From Halobacterium sp. CBA1132 (GTDB lineage Archaea; Halobacteriota; Halobacteria; Halobacteriales; Halobacteriaceae), in assembly GCF_001485535.1 (NCBI RefSeq), contig NZ_BCMZ01000001.1, positions 434,001 through 498,000 on the forward strand: DNA of 64,000 nucleotides. The letters run 5' to 3'. Below are positions 1-10,019 of the stretch, piece by piece. Both the position numbers and the translations under genes were made by a program. Positions within the stretch are counted from its first letter, which is position 1. Each line of letters starts with the position of its first letter. Under the pieces are notes generated by a model. The model worked only from the letters and a program-made list of their open reading frames with translations. It had not been told where the DNA came from and ran no database searches.

Positions 1-59
1 CCGAGGACTTCGGCATCGACTCCGACTCCGCGACGTACAAGTACGACACCGGCGGGTGA
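1..59 (+). CDS. C-terminal end of an unidentified protein (partial)
   Basis: An open frame enters from the left edge and stops at TGA 57-59, coding for about 18 residues ending in YKYDTGG. The codons are GC-rich in the third position like neighbouring genes, so this is probably a real gene end. Too little remains to identify a family. It lies 53 nt upstream of the S66 peptidase start on the same strand. Confidence 0.5.
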   Translation, partial: EDFGIDSDSATYKYDTGG

Positions 60-112
60 CTGGGTCACACACCCACTGAACGCTTTTGTGGGGCCAGCGC
101 AGTCCTCCCCGT

Positions 113-1171
113 ATGTCGAGTGAGTTCGTCACGCCGCCCGCGATGGAGCCCGGCGATTCCGTCGCCGTCCTCGCGCCCTCTTCCGGTGGCGCCCACGACG
201 CACCGCACCTCCTGGAACTCGGCCTGCAGCGACTCCGAGACGTCTTCGACCTCGACCCCGTGGTCTACCCGACAGCCCGGCAGAGCGACTCATTCCTCCG
301 GGACAACCCGCGGGCGCGGGCCGCCGACATCCACGCGGCGTTCCGCGACCCCGACATCGCGGGCGTGTTCGCGACCATCGGTGGCACCGACCAGCTCCGC
401 GTCCTGCGCCACCTCGACCCCGAGGTGCTGGGCGAACACCCGACGCGGTTCTTCGGGATGTCCGACAACTCGAATCTCGGGCTCTACCTCTGGACGCACG
501 GCGTCGTCTCGTACAACGGCGGCCAGCTACTGAACGAGATAGCGACCCCGGGCGGCGTTCCCGAGTACACCGAACGGTACTGCCGGCGGGCGTTCTTCGA
601 GGACCAGCTCGGCGAACTCGAATCCGCCGACGAGTGGAGCGACGCGCCGAGCCACTGGTGGACGGACCCGAGCCTGCTCGGCGAGCGCCCCGAGTACGAA
701 CCCAATCCGGGGCGCCGATGGGCCGGCGGCGAGGACGCCGTCTCCGGGCGGCTGTGGGGCGGGAGCCTCGCCATCGTCGACTGGCACCTCGCCAGCGACC
801 GCTACCTCCCGGCGCCCGAGCGACTCGACGGCGCGGTCCTCTGTATCGAGACGGCCGAAGACCTCCCGAAGCCGATGATGGTCGGCGCGACGCTGATGGC
901 GATGGGGGAACGCGGGCTGCTGGAGCGGTTCTCGGGCGTGCTCGTCGGGCGGCCGCCGACCCGGAGCTACCTCGACGAGCCACCGGAACCCCAGCGCCGG
1001 CGGTACCGCGAGAACCTCTACGACGCCGTCGTGGAGTGGGTCGGGCGGTACAACCCCGACGCGCCCGTGGTCTGCGGACTCGACTGGGGGCACACCAACC
1101 CCGTCGCACCGCTCCCGGTGGGCCGCGAGGTCGAAATCGACCCGTCGAGCGAGCGCATCGTCGTGCGGTAG
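113..1171 (+). CDS. S66-family peptidase (LD-carboxypeptidase / MccF-like)
   Basis: 352-residue protein of the S66 serine peptidase family, which includes murein LD-carboxypeptidases and microcin-C immunity protein MccF. The expected Ser-Glu-His triad is visible: Ser117 in GMSDNSN, Glu246 in CIETAED and His327 in WGHTNP. Haloarchaea lack murein, so the substrate is probably a peptide or aminoacyl-nucleotide conjugate, as for MccF; this is inference. ATG 113 is preferred over an upstream TTG at 86 because the T-rich box (CGCTTTTG, 81-88) lies about 29 nt before ATG 113, the usual leaderless spacing here. No signal peptide is seen, so the protein is likely cytoplasmic. Confidence 0.88.
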   Translation: MSSEFVTPPAMEPGDSVAVLAPSSGGAHDAPHLLELGLQRLRDVFDLDPVVYPTARQSDSFLRDNPRARAADIHAAFRDPDIAGVFATIGGTDQLRVLRHLDPEVLGEHPTRFFGMSDNSNLGLYLWTHGVVSYNGGQLLNEIATPGGVPEYTERYCRRAFFEDQLGELESADEWSDAPSHWWTDPSLLGERPEYEPNPGRRWAGGEDAVSGRLWGGSLAIVDWHLASDRYLPAPERLDGAVLCIETAEDLPKPMMVGATLMAMGERGLLERFSGVLVGRPPTRSYLDEPPEPQRRRYRENLYDAVVEWVGRYNPDAPVVCGLDWGHTNPVAPLPVGREVEIDPSSERIVVR

Positions 1172-1210
1172 AGCGTGCGAACTAAGGCGCCGTCCCCCGT
1201 CGGTTCGGCT

Positions 1211-2893
<1,683 letters not shown>

Positions 2894-2952
2894 ACGCGGC
2901 CGGCGTCGCCGCGACACCCCGTATTATGAGGCTCCCGCGTGGAGTTGAACAC

Positions 2953-3909
2953 ATGTTCAACGACAGCGGCTGGACCGCCGACGAGCTGCCCGACCAGTCC
3001 GGGCGGAACGTCGTCGTGACGGGCGCGAACAGCGGTATCGGCTACGAGGCGACGGGAGCGTTCGCGGCGGCGGGCGCCCACGTCGTGCTGGCGTGCCGGA
3101 GCGTCGAACGCGGCGAGGAGGCAGCCGACGACGTCCGCGAGAAGTACCCGGGCGCGTCGCTGACCGTCCACGAACTCGACCTCGCGGACCTCGACTCCGT
3201 GGCGGCGTTCGCGGACTGGTACGAGACGACTTACGACTCGCTGTCCGTGCTCGCGAACAACGCGGGCGTGATGGCGATTCCGCGCTCGGAGACCGCGGAC
3301 GGCTTCGAGACGCAGTTCGGCGTCAACCACCTCGGGCACTTCGCGCTCACCGGCCATCTCCTCGACGTGCTGCGGCGGACGAGCGGTGCGACGCGCGTCG
3401 TCACGCAGTCCAGCATGGCCCACGAGAGCGGCGAAATCGACTTCGAGGACCTCCAGCACGAGGACGAGTACGACAAGTGGGGGGCGTACGGCCAGTCGAA
3501 GCTCGCGAACCTGCTGTTCGCGTACGAACTCGACCGCCGGCTGCGCGCCGCGAACGCCAGCGTCACCAGCGTCGCTTGCCACCCCGGGTTCGCCGCGACG
3601 AATCTCCAGTTGCGCGGCCCCGAAGCCGAGGGGTCGCGGCTGCGCCTGCTCGCGATGAAGGCCGCCAACGCCGTGCTCGCGCAGAGCGCCGAAGCGGGCG
3701 CGTGGCCGCTGCTGTACGCCGCCACGCACCCCGCCGTGGACGGCGGCGAGTATGTCGGCCCCGGTGGTTTGCTGAATATGCGCGGCCACCCCGAGGAGCA
3801 GGAGTCCAACGACCGCTCGCAGGACGAGTCGACCGCGCGCAGGCTCTGGTCGGTCTCCGAGGACCTCACTGGCGTCTCCTTCGACCTCCCCGCACCGAGC
3901 GACGACTGA
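2953..3909 (+). CDS. Short-chain dehydrogenase/reductase (retinol-dehydrogenase-like)
   Basis: 318-residue classical SDR. The dinucleotide-binding motif TGANSGIG is at residues 23-30, the structural NNAG motif near residue 103, and the catalytic YxxxK (YGQSK) at about Tyr178/Lys182. The region HPGFAATNL and overall length resemble the RDH/WW-oxidoreductase-like branch, NADP(H)-dependent enzymes of broad substrate range. ATG 2953 is chosen over ATG 2926 because a TATTAT box at 2922-2927 lies about 29 nt upstream, predicting a leaderless transcript. It sits between the mutase and epimerase genes, but nothing in the sequence links it to methylmalonyl-CoA metabolism. Confidence 0.85.
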   Translation: MFNDSGWTADELPDQSGRNVVVTGANSGIGYEATGAFAAAGAHVVLACRSVERGEEAADDVREKYPGASLTVHELDLADLDSVAAFADWYETTYDSLSVLANNAGVMAIPRSETADGFETQFGVNHLGHFALTGHLLDVLRRTSGATRVVTQSSMAHESGEIDFEDLQHEDEYDKWGAYGQSKLANLLFAYELDRRLRAANASVTSVACHPGFAATNLQLRGPEAEGSRLRLLAMKAANAVLAQSAEAGAWPLLYAATHPAVDGGEYVGPGGLLNMRGHPEEQESNDRSQDESTARRLWSVSEDLTGVSFDLPAPSDD

Positions 3910-3939
3910 CGCGACGGGCGCACGCCGGAGCCTTGATGG

Positions 3940-3955
3940 GGTGGCGCGCGCCACC
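3940..3955. promoter_or_regulatory. 16-bp perfect palindrome before the epimerase gene
   Basis: GGTGGCGCGCGCCACC is its own reverse complement and ends 9 nt before the epimerase start codon. It could be an operator or part of an RNA stem. With no loop it differs from the hairpin family elsewhere in the window. Function unknown. Confidence 0.35.
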
Positions 3956-3964
3956 TCTGCGCGT

Positions 3965-4354
3965 ATGCACGTCGACCACATCGGCGTCGTCACCGACGAC
4001 GCTGACAGGCTCACGGGGCTGTACGGGACGCTGTTCGACGCGCCCGCAGTCCACGAAGAGACGTTCGACGGCCTCCGCGTCGTCTTCCTCGACCTCGACG
4101 GCGACGGCTACTTCGAACTCCTCGAACCGGTCGCCGCGGACACCGACATTAGCGCGTACCTCGACCGCGAGGGGCCGGGCATCCACCACGTCGCGCTCGC
4201 GACCGACGACATCGAAGCCGCGCTCGCCACCGCTCGCGAGGCGGGCGTCGAACTAATCGACGAACAACCGCGAGAAGGCGCGTGGGGTCACGACGTCGCG
4301 TTTCTCCACCCACGGGACACGGGTGGCGCGCTCGTGGAGTTCGTCCAGCACTAG
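3965..4354 (+). CDS. mce: Methylmalonyl-CoA epimerase
   Basis: 129-residue vicinal-oxygen-chelate protein that interconverts the (S)- and (R)-epimers of methylmalonyl-CoA for the mutase. Two beta-alpha-beta-beta-beta halves are visible: HVDHIGVVTDD at residues 2-12 and GIHHVALATDD from about 72. The metal ligands are expected to be His4, the His of GIHHVAL, and Glu in LVEFVQH near the C-terminus. The start at ATG 3965 fits the family N-terminus (M-x-V-D-H-I-G). A perfect 16-bp palindrome (3940-3955) lies 9 nt upstream. The stop codon shares CTAG 4351-4354 with the convergent Nudix gene. Confidence 0.92.
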   Translation: MHVDHIGVVTDDADRLTGLYGTLFDAPAVHEETFDGLRVVFLDLDGDGYFELLEPVAADTDISAYLDREGPGIHHVALATDDIEAALATAREAGVELIDEQPREGAWGHDVAFLHPRDTGGALVEFVQH

Positions 4355-4869
4355 TCCGCGAGAATCGCGCTGACGTGCGGGCCGATGGCGTCCGGCGGGT
4401 CCGCGGCGTCGAACCACCGCGCCTCCACGATGTCCTCGGACAGCGAGAGGTTGCGGTCGTCGGGTTCGGCCGCGAAGAACACCCACAGGCCGGTGACGCC
4501 GTCCCCGCCCTCCACGAGCGCGAACGACTGCTCGATGACGCGCTCGACGCCGGTCAGCGTACACGTCGCGCCGACGTCGTCGTGGACGCGGAACTTCGCG
4601 GTGTCCTCGTGGAACTCGCCGCGCTCCGTCGACCCGCCGGGGAAGTCCCACGCCTCGGCGTGGTCGCGGTAGCGGACGAGCAGTACCTCGTCGCCGTGTC
4701 GGAGCACGACGCGCGCGCCGCCCAGTGACCCCGATTCGGCCGCTTGCAGGCAGTCGGTGTAGACGGCGCGCGGGACGACGGTCTCCTCCTCGACGACGTG
4801 GAACGCTCCGTAGTCTCGTTCGAGGCCGGCGAGCCGCTGGCGGACTCGGTCCCGACCACTAGACGACAC
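4351..4869 (-). CDS. Nudix-fold protein with a degenerate Nudix box
   Basis: 172-residue protein whose centre (about residues 50-150) matches the Nudix fold: GARVVLRHGDEVLLVRYR, then WDFPGGSTERGEFHED. Classical Nudix hydrolases carry G-x5-E-x7-R-E-U-x-E-E-x-G-U. Here the first G and E fit, but the core REUxEE reads FRVHDD, so the catalytic Arg-Glu pair is absent and the metal-binding glutamates are aspartates. Either the substrate or metal chemistry differs, or the protein binds nucleotides without hydrolysing them. The N-terminal 45 residues (VRQRLAGLERDYG...) form a helix plus a strand that recurs in haloarchaeal Nudix proteins as I recall. GTG start. Convergent with mce, sharing CTAG. Confidence 0.82.
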   Translation of the reverse strand: MSSSGRDRVRQRLAGLERDYGAFHVVEEETVVPRAVYTDCLQAAESGSLGGARVVLRHGDEVLLVRYRDHAEAWDFPGGSTERGEFHEDTAKFRVHDDVGATCTLTGVERVIEQSFALVEGGDGVTGLWVFFAAEPDDRNLSLSEDIVEARWFDAADPPDAIGPHVSAILAD

Positions 4870-4942
4870 GGGACCACAAATGGAATCCTCGGGTTTAGTT
4901 CGTTTGGCTCCGACAGACGCCCACGGCTCCGTCTACGGGAGT

Positions 4943-5584
4943 CTACGGCGCGGGCCCGAAGCTCTCGACTTTCGCGGCGTCGATGTCGAAGCCGGCGGCG
5001 TCGAGGGCGCCGACGGCTGCCTCGCAGAACCCGGCGAACCCGTAGACGAACGGTACGGCGTCGGTGGGCCCGGTTAGCGACCTGACTGCGGCGTCGACGC
5101 CGTCGGAGACGAAGACGACGCGCGCGCCGGCGTCGGCGAGCGCTGCGAGGCGGTCTTCGTGGACCGGTTCGTCGTCCTGATAGACGACGGTGACGTCGGC
5201 GCCGTCAGCGAGCGCGCGCTCGCCGACCGCGACCGCCGGCCCGACGCCCGGCCCGCCCGCGAGCACGACGACGCTGTCCTCACCCTCGTAGTAGTCGTCG
5301 CCGAACGGCCCCGAGACGACGACCTCGTCGCCGGGGTCGCGCGACGCCAACCACGGCCCGAGCGTCCCTTCGGGGTCTACTTCGACCGTAATCTCGAACG
5401 TCTCCGCGACATCCGGCGAGGAGAGCGTGTAGAAGCGACCCTCGCGCTCCCCCTCGAACTCGCCGAACACCTGTACGAACTGGCCGGGCTCGGCCTCGAA
5501 CCCGTCGGGGCTCTCGAACACCACGGCGACGGTGTCGGGGCCCGCGTCGCGGACTGCCCGCACCGGAACTGCTGTCTCGTCCAT
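4943..5584 (-). CDS. Ferredoxin-NADP reductase-like FAD/NAD(P) oxidoreductase
   Basis: 213-residue protein of the ferredoxin reductase superfamily. The N-terminal flavin-binding beta-barrel contains RFYTLSSP (the RxYS/T flavin motif) near residue 50, and the NAD(P)-binding half begins with VVVLAGGPGVGPA near residue 107. No iron-sulfur cysteines and no fused ferredoxin domain are present, so it probably shuttles electrons between NAD(P)H and a separate partner such as a 2Fe-2S ferredoxin. The partner and direction are unknown. The korAB operon, which makes reduced ferredoxin, starts 275 nt away on the opposite strand; a functional link is possible but unproven. Confidence 0.82.
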   Translation of the reverse strand: MDETAVPVRAVRDAGPDTVAVVFESPDGFEAEPGQFVQVFGEFEGEREGRFYTLSSPDVAETFEITVEVDPEGTLGPWLASRDPGDEVVVSGPFGDDYYEGEDSVVVLAGGPGVGPAVAVGERALADGADVTVVYQDDEPVHEDRLAALADAGARVVFVSDGVDAAVRSLTGPTDAVPFVYGFAGFCEAAVGALDAAGFDIDAAKVESFGPAP

Positions 5585-5859
5585 ACGTCGGGTTCGCGCC
5601 CGCGACCCAAATGGATTCGCTTCCCGGTCGACCGACCCCCGAGCGAGCTGTCACCACGGCACAACGACAACTCGGGAATCGGAATTTCCCGGTAGACACG
5701 CGGGCGTAACGCGCGCGTGTAACGGCCGTCCATCACAGCCCCCCGGTCTATCATGGACGAATGCCCAATTATACCGGCTCGTCACCGAGAATCCGCTGTT
5801 TCGGACGGACGTACGGCTTCAGAAGCCTTTTTGCAGGGGGCACGGCTACCCCCACTCAC
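5585..5859. promoter_or_regulatory. Divergent intergenic region with korA promoter
   Basis: 275 nt without a convincing gene, between the minus-strand flavin reductase and korA. A TTTTT box at 5828-5832 lies about 30 nt before the korA ATG, predicting a leaderless start. A second AT-rich patch (CAATTATACC, near 5766-5775) could be an upstream promoter. No tRNA-like fold seen. Confidence 0.45.
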
Positions 5860-7602
5860 ATGCACGACGACCTGAACTGGGCCATCGGCGGCGAAGCCGG
5901 CGATGGAATCGCGTCCACCGGGAAAATTTTCGCGCAGGCGCTGTCCCGCGCGGGTCGCCACGTCTTCACGTCGAAGGACTTCGCGTCCCGAATCCGTGGC
6001 GGCTACACCGCCTACAAGGTTCGAACCTCCGTCGACGAAGTACAGAGCGTCGTCGACCGACTCGACGTCCTCATCGCGCTCACCGAGCGCACCGTCGACG
6101 AGAACCTCGACGAACTCCACGAGGAGTCGGTCATCATCTTCGACGGCGACCGAACGGAGTTCTCTGACTTCGAGGCGCCCGACGACACCGTCGGCCTCGA
6201 CATCCCCCTGAAGTCGCTGGCGGAGGACGCCGGCGGCGCCATCATGCGAAACATCGTCGCGCTCGGCGCCGTCTGCGCGGTCACCGACTTCCCCATCGAG
6301 AACCTCGACGAGTCCCTCGACAAGCGCTTCGGGAACAAAGGCGAGAGCATCGTCGAGAACAACAAGGAGGCCGCTCGGCTCGGCTACGAGTACGTCAAAG
6401 ACGAGTACGCCGGCGTCGAGAACTCCTACGAACTGGAGACCACCGACAACGACTACGTCCTGCTGAACGGCGACGAAGCCATCGGCATGGGCGCCATCGC
6501 CGCCGGCTGCCGGTTCTACGCCGGCTACCCCATCACGCCCGCGACGGACGTCATGGAGTACCTCACCGGCCGCATCGAGCAGTTCGGCGGCCACGTCGTT
6601 CAAGCCGAGGACGAACTCTCCGCCATCAACATGGCACTCGGCGCCGCCCGCGCCGGCGCTCGCTCGATGACCGCGACCTCCGGTCCCGGCATCGACCTGA
6701 TGAGCGAGACGTTCGGCCTCGTCGCCACCAGCGAGACGCCGCTGGTCATCACGAACGTCATGCGCTCGGGCCCCTCCACGGGGATGCCCACCAAGCAAGA
6801 ACAGGGCGACCTCAACATGATGCTGTACGGCGGCCACGGCGAAGTGCCGCGGTTCGTCCTCGCGCCCACGTCGGTCGCGGAGTGCTTCCACAAGACCGTC
6901 GAGGCGTTCAACCTCGCCGAGAAGTACCAGCTCCCCGTCTACCTCACCGCCGACCTCTCGATGGCGGTCACCGAGCGCACCTACGAACCCGACGAGTTCG
7001 ACATGGACGAAGTCGAAATCGACCGCGGGAAGCTCGTCGACGAGGACGAAATCTCCGCGTGGCAGAACGAGAAAGACCAGTTCAAGGCCCACGCCGTCAC
7101 CGCCGACGGCATCAGCCCGCGCGCCGTCCCCGGCACCAGCGGCGGTGTCCACATGTCCACCGGCCTCGAACACGACGAACTCGGGCGCCGAACCGAGGAC
7201 ACCGACGTCCGCGTCGAACAGGTCGACAAGCGCAACCGCAAAGTCGAGACCGCCGAGGAACGCGAGGACTTCGACTACCGCGAGTTCGGCGACACCGACG
7301 CCGACAACCTCGTCATCTCGTGGGGGTCCAACGAAGGAACCATCGTCGAAGCGCTCGGCTACCTCGACGACCTCGACGTGCGCGTGCTCTCCGTGCCCTA
7401 CATCTTCCCGCGACCCGACCTCACCGAGGACGTCAACACGGCCGACGAAGTGGTCGTCGTGGAAGCCAACGCCACCGGCCAGTTCGCGGACGTCATCGAA
7501 CACGACACCCTCGAACGCGTCGACCGCATCAACAAGTACGACGGCGTCGACTTCAAGGCGGACGAACTCGCCGACGAAATCAAGCAGACACTGGAGGCCT
7601 AA
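5860..7602 (+). CDS. korA: 2-oxoacid:ferredoxin oxidoreductase, fused gamma-alpha subunit (2-oxoglutarate type)
   Basis: 580-residue subunit with an N-terminal gamma domain (about 1-190, beginning DDLNWAIGGEAGDGI) fused to the alpha domain (about 205-580; GDEAIGMGAIAAGCRFYAGYPITPATD, the ATSGPGIDLM segment). With KorB it oxidises a 2-oxoacid plus CoA to acyl-CoA, CO2 and reduced ferredoxin, replacing the NAD-linked dehydrogenase complex. Haloarchaea carry two paralogous pairs, por and kor. I favour kor because the lengths (580 and 289 residues) fit the shorter pair, from memory of Halobacterium. The start at ATG 5860 fits the family N-terminus; an ATG at 5761 would add 33 residues unlike the family. 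korB follows after 3 nt. Confidence 0.87.
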   Translation: MHDDLNWAIGGEAGDGIASTGKIFAQALSRAGRHVFTSKDFASRIRGGYTAYKVRTSVDEVQSVVDRLDVLIALTERTVDENLDELHEESVIIFDGDRTEFSDFEAPDDTVGLDIPLKSLAEDAGGAIMRNIVALGAVCAVTDFPIENLDESLDKRFGNKGESIVENNKEAARLGYEYVKDEYAGVENSYELETTDNDYVLLNGDEAIGMGAIAAGCRFYAGYPITPATDVMEYLTGRIEQFGGHVVQAEDELSAINMALGAARAGARSMTATSGPGIDLMSETFGLVATSETPLVITNVMRSGPSTGMPTKQEQGDLNMMLYGGHGEVPRFVLAPTSVAECFHKTVEAFNLAEKYQLPVYLTADLSMAVTERTYEPDEFDMDEVEIDRGKLVDEDEISAWQNEKDQFKAHAVTADGISPRAVPGTSGGVHMSTGLEHDELGRRTEDTDVRVEQVDKRNRKVETAEEREDFDYREFGDTDADNLVISWGSNEGTIVEALGYLDDLDVRVLSVPYIFPRPDLTEDVNTADEVVVVEANATGQFADVIEHDTLERVDRINKYDGVDFKADELADEIKQTLEA

Positions 7603-7605
7603 CTC

Positions 7606-8475
7606 ATGAGCTCAGAGAACGTCCGATTCACCGACTTCAAGTCCGATAAACAGCCGACGTGGTGCCCGGGTTGCGGCGACTTCGGCACCATGAACGGCAT
7701 GATGAAAGCGCTCGCGGAGACCGGCAACACGCCCGACGACACGTTCGTCGTCGCGGGTATCGGCTGCTCCGGCAAAATCGGGACGTACATGCGCTCGTAC
7801 GCGCTCCACGGCGTCCACGGCCGCGCACTCCCGGTCGGCACCGGCGCGAAGCTCGCCAACCCCGACCTCGAAGTGATGGTCGCGGGCGGCGACGGCGACG
7901 GCTACTCCATCGGCGTCGGCCACTTCATCCACGCCGTCCGCCGGAACGTCGACATCACGTACGTCGTGATGGACAACCGCATCTACGGCCTCACCAAGGG
8001 GCAGGCGTCCCCGACCAGCCGGTCCGACTTCGAGACCTCCACCACCCCCGAAGGCCCGAAGCAGCCGCCGGTCAACCCGCTCGCGCTCGCCATGTCCGCC
8101 GGCGGGTCGTTCATCGCGCAGAGCTTCTCCTCTGACGCGCTGCGCCACACCGAAATCGTCAAAGAAGCCATCGAACACGACGGCTTCAGCCTCGTCAACA
8201 CGTTCAGCCCGTGTGTGACGTTCAACGACGTCGACACCTACGACTACTTCCGCGACTCCCTCGTCGACCTCTCCGAAGAAGACGACTACGACCGCCACGA
8301 CTACGACCAAGCCAAGGACGCCATCCTCGACGCCGACAAAGAATACATGGGCGTCCTCTATCAGGACGAGAACTCCACGCCGTACCACGAAGCCCACGGC
8401 GTCACCGAGAACATGGCCGAGATTCCCGACGGCGCTCCCGACGGCGCCACCGACCTCGTCCGCGAGTTCTACTAG
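7606..8475 (+). CDS. korB: 2-oxoacid:ferredoxin oxidoreductase, beta subunit
   Basis: 289-residue thiamine-diphosphate-binding beta subunit. CPGCGDFG near residue 20 and GIGCSGKIG near residue 50 carry cysteines typical of the family's iron-sulfur site. GGDGDGYSIGVGHF near residue 92 and MDNRIYGLTKGQ form the TPP/Mg pocket. It pairs with the upstream korA in an operon with a 3-nt gap. Its stop codon TAG is the first base triplet of the hairpin element described next, so that element likely forms the 3' end of the kor transcript. Confidence 0.88.
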   Translation: MSSENVRFTDFKSDKQPTWCPGCGDFGTMNGMMKALAETGNTPDDTFVVAGIGCSGKIGTYMRSYALHGVHGRALPVGTGAKLANPDLEVMVAGGDGDGYSIGVGHFIHAVRRNVDITYVVMDNRIYGLTKGQASPTSRSDFETSTTPEGPKQPPVNPLALAMSAGGSFIAQSFSSDALRHTEIVKEAIEHDGFSLVNTFSPCVTFNDVDTYDYFRDSLVDLSEEDDYDRHDYDQAKDAILDADKEYMGVLYQDENSTPYHEAHGVTENMAEIPDGAPDGATDLVREFY

Positions 8476-8641
8476 TACCTTTTTGCTGCGTTCGGGCGGC
8501 TTCGCCGCCCTCACTGGCAAAAAGCTACGCTAAAAAGCCGTCCTCACCCCCTACCGGGGGTTCGTCGGCCCGAGCGCTTCGCGCTCGGTGTCCTCACGAG
8601 TTCTGCGAGTGAGGGCTCGGCAAGCTCTGCTTGCCGGTGAA
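8473..8641 (+). repeat. 169-bp multi-hairpin repeat element, copy A
   Basis: Begins with the korB stop codon: TAGTACCTTTTTGCTGCG is shared with copy B (12231-12398, opposite strand). It holds an outer CTTTTTGC/GCAAAAAG stem around a hairpin at 8494-8510 (stem GGGCGGC, loop TTC), then hairpins at 8570-8588 (stem CCGAGCGC, loop TTC) and 8619-8635 (stem GGCAAGC, loop TCT). A further hairpin at 8643-8659 (stem GGCGCGC, loop TCC) follows just outside. The T5 tract at 8480-8484 straight after the stop codon could act as an archaeal U-tract terminator. No coding potential seen. Confidence 0.85.
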
Positions 8642-8739
8642 CGGCGCGCTCCGCGCGCCGATGCTTCTTCGCTTTCTCTCTTTCCAGACCGCGCAGCGGC
8701 GCCGCCGTGTTTATCCTCGCTGGCCGCGAGCGTAGACGC

Positions 8740-9813
8740 ATGACAGACGTTTCACCGGCGCCGTTCCGGTACGAGGGCGAGGTGCCGCCCGGCGAGAAGC
8801 GCCACTTGCGCTGCGAAATCGGGGAGACGTACCTCGGCGACCCCGTGGAGATGCCCGTTACCGTCGTGAACGGCGAGGCGGGCGGGCCGACTGTCGGGCT
8901 GGTCGCGGGCATCCACGGCGACGAACTGAACGGCGTGAAAGTGCTGCAGGAGGTCGCCGCCGCCTACGACCCCGCGGACCTCCACGGAACGCTGGTGTGC
9001 CTGCACGTCGTCAACGTCCCGGGCTACCTCGCCCAGCAGCGCGACATCCCCATCTACGACCAAGACCTCAACCGCTCGTTTCCGGGACGCGAGCGTGCGA
9101 ACACCGCCGAGCGGATGGCCCACGAGGTGTACCGACGGTTCGTCGCTCAGTGCGACTTCGTCGTGGACTTCCACACGTCCACGCGGAACCGCACGACGAT
9201 GTACCACGTGCGCGCGGACACCACTAACCCCGACGTGCAGCGCCTCGCGGAAGCGTTCGGCGCGAACGTAATTCTCGACGGGGCGGGCGACGACGCGTCG
9301 CTGCGTGGGGTCGCGACGCGCGACGGAATCCCCACGATTACCGTGGAGATGGGGAAGGCCCACCGCTTCCAGCGCCCGCTCGTCGAGAAGGCGCTGGTCG
9401 GCGTCGAGAGCGTGCTCGCGGAGTACGGCGTCCTCCCGGACGGCGAGGTGACGGTGCCGAACTGGCAGGAAGTACTGGGCGGCAACCAGGAGAAGCGGTG
9501 GCTGCGTGCGGACACCGGCGGCCTCGTGGAGATGCAGTGGGGGCCGACGCCGCTGGTCCACGAGGGCGAGACCATCTGCACCATCAGCGACCACTTCAGC
9601 ACCGAGGAGCGCGTCGTCGAAGCGCCCTTCACGGGTATCCTCGTCGGCATTCTGGAGAACCCCGTGGCGGCGCCCGGCCACCCGCTCTGTCACCTCGCTC
9701 GCATCGACGCCGACACCCACGCCGAAATCGAGCGCGAAATCGAGGCCGGCGAGTTCGACGGCTACCGGCTGCTCGGCCTGCGGTGGATGGGCGACGGGGA
9801 GGAAGCCGAGTAA
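8740..9813 (+). CDS. Succinylglutamate desuccinylase/aspartoacylase-family zinc hydrolase
   Basis: 357-residue zinc carboxypeptidase-fold protein of the AstE/AspA family. Metal ligands are in GIHGDELNG (about residues 60-68, HxxE) and DFHTSTRNRT (His near 147). The catalytic Glu is in TITVEMGKAH near residue 203. The C-terminal 100 residues form a beta-rich domain typical of the family. Such enzymes remove acyl groups from amino acids, or act on RimK-type modified products; the substrate here is not deducible. ATG 8740 is chosen because TTTATCC at 8709-8715 lies about 28 nt upstream. It is the first gene in the segment bounded by the two inverted hairpin elements. Confidence 0.87.
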   Translation: MTDVSPAPFRYEGEVPPGEKRHLRCEIGETYLGDPVEMPVTVVNGEAGGPTVGLVAGIHGDELNGVKVLQEVAAAYDPADLHGTLVCLHVVNVPGYLAQQRDIPIYDQDLNRSFPGRERANTAERMAHEVYRRFVAQCDFVVDFHTSTRNRTTMYHVRADTTNPDVQRLAEAFGANVILDGAGDDASLRGVATRDGIPTITVEMGKAHRFQRPLVEKALVGVESVLAEYGVLPDGEVTVPNWQEVLGGNQEKRWLRADTGGLVEMQWGPTPLVHEGETICTISDHFSTEERVVEAPFTGILVGILENPVAAPGHPLCHLARIDADTHAEIEREIEAGEFDGYRLLGLRWMGDGEEAE

Positions 9814-10019
9814 CCCGATTCCGCCCTCTCGCGGGCGTCAGGAACGTTCCCGCGTGTTTTTTACCTGCGACGCGACTTACGTTCGAGTAACAGTGACTGC
9901 GGACGCCGACGCGGCCGGCTACGGGGACGGGCACTCGCCCGCGCGCCGACGCCCACAGCCCGGCGTCCGCACGACTATCGCGGCCCGAGCGCCGCACCCA
10001 CACACCGACCCTCTACGCC

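Noticed and set aside
5860-8475. Reading korAB as pyruvate:ferredoxin oxidoreductase (porAB)
   Set aside because: Subunit lengths fit the shorter kor pair better; left as kor with moderate certainty because the paralogs are similar.
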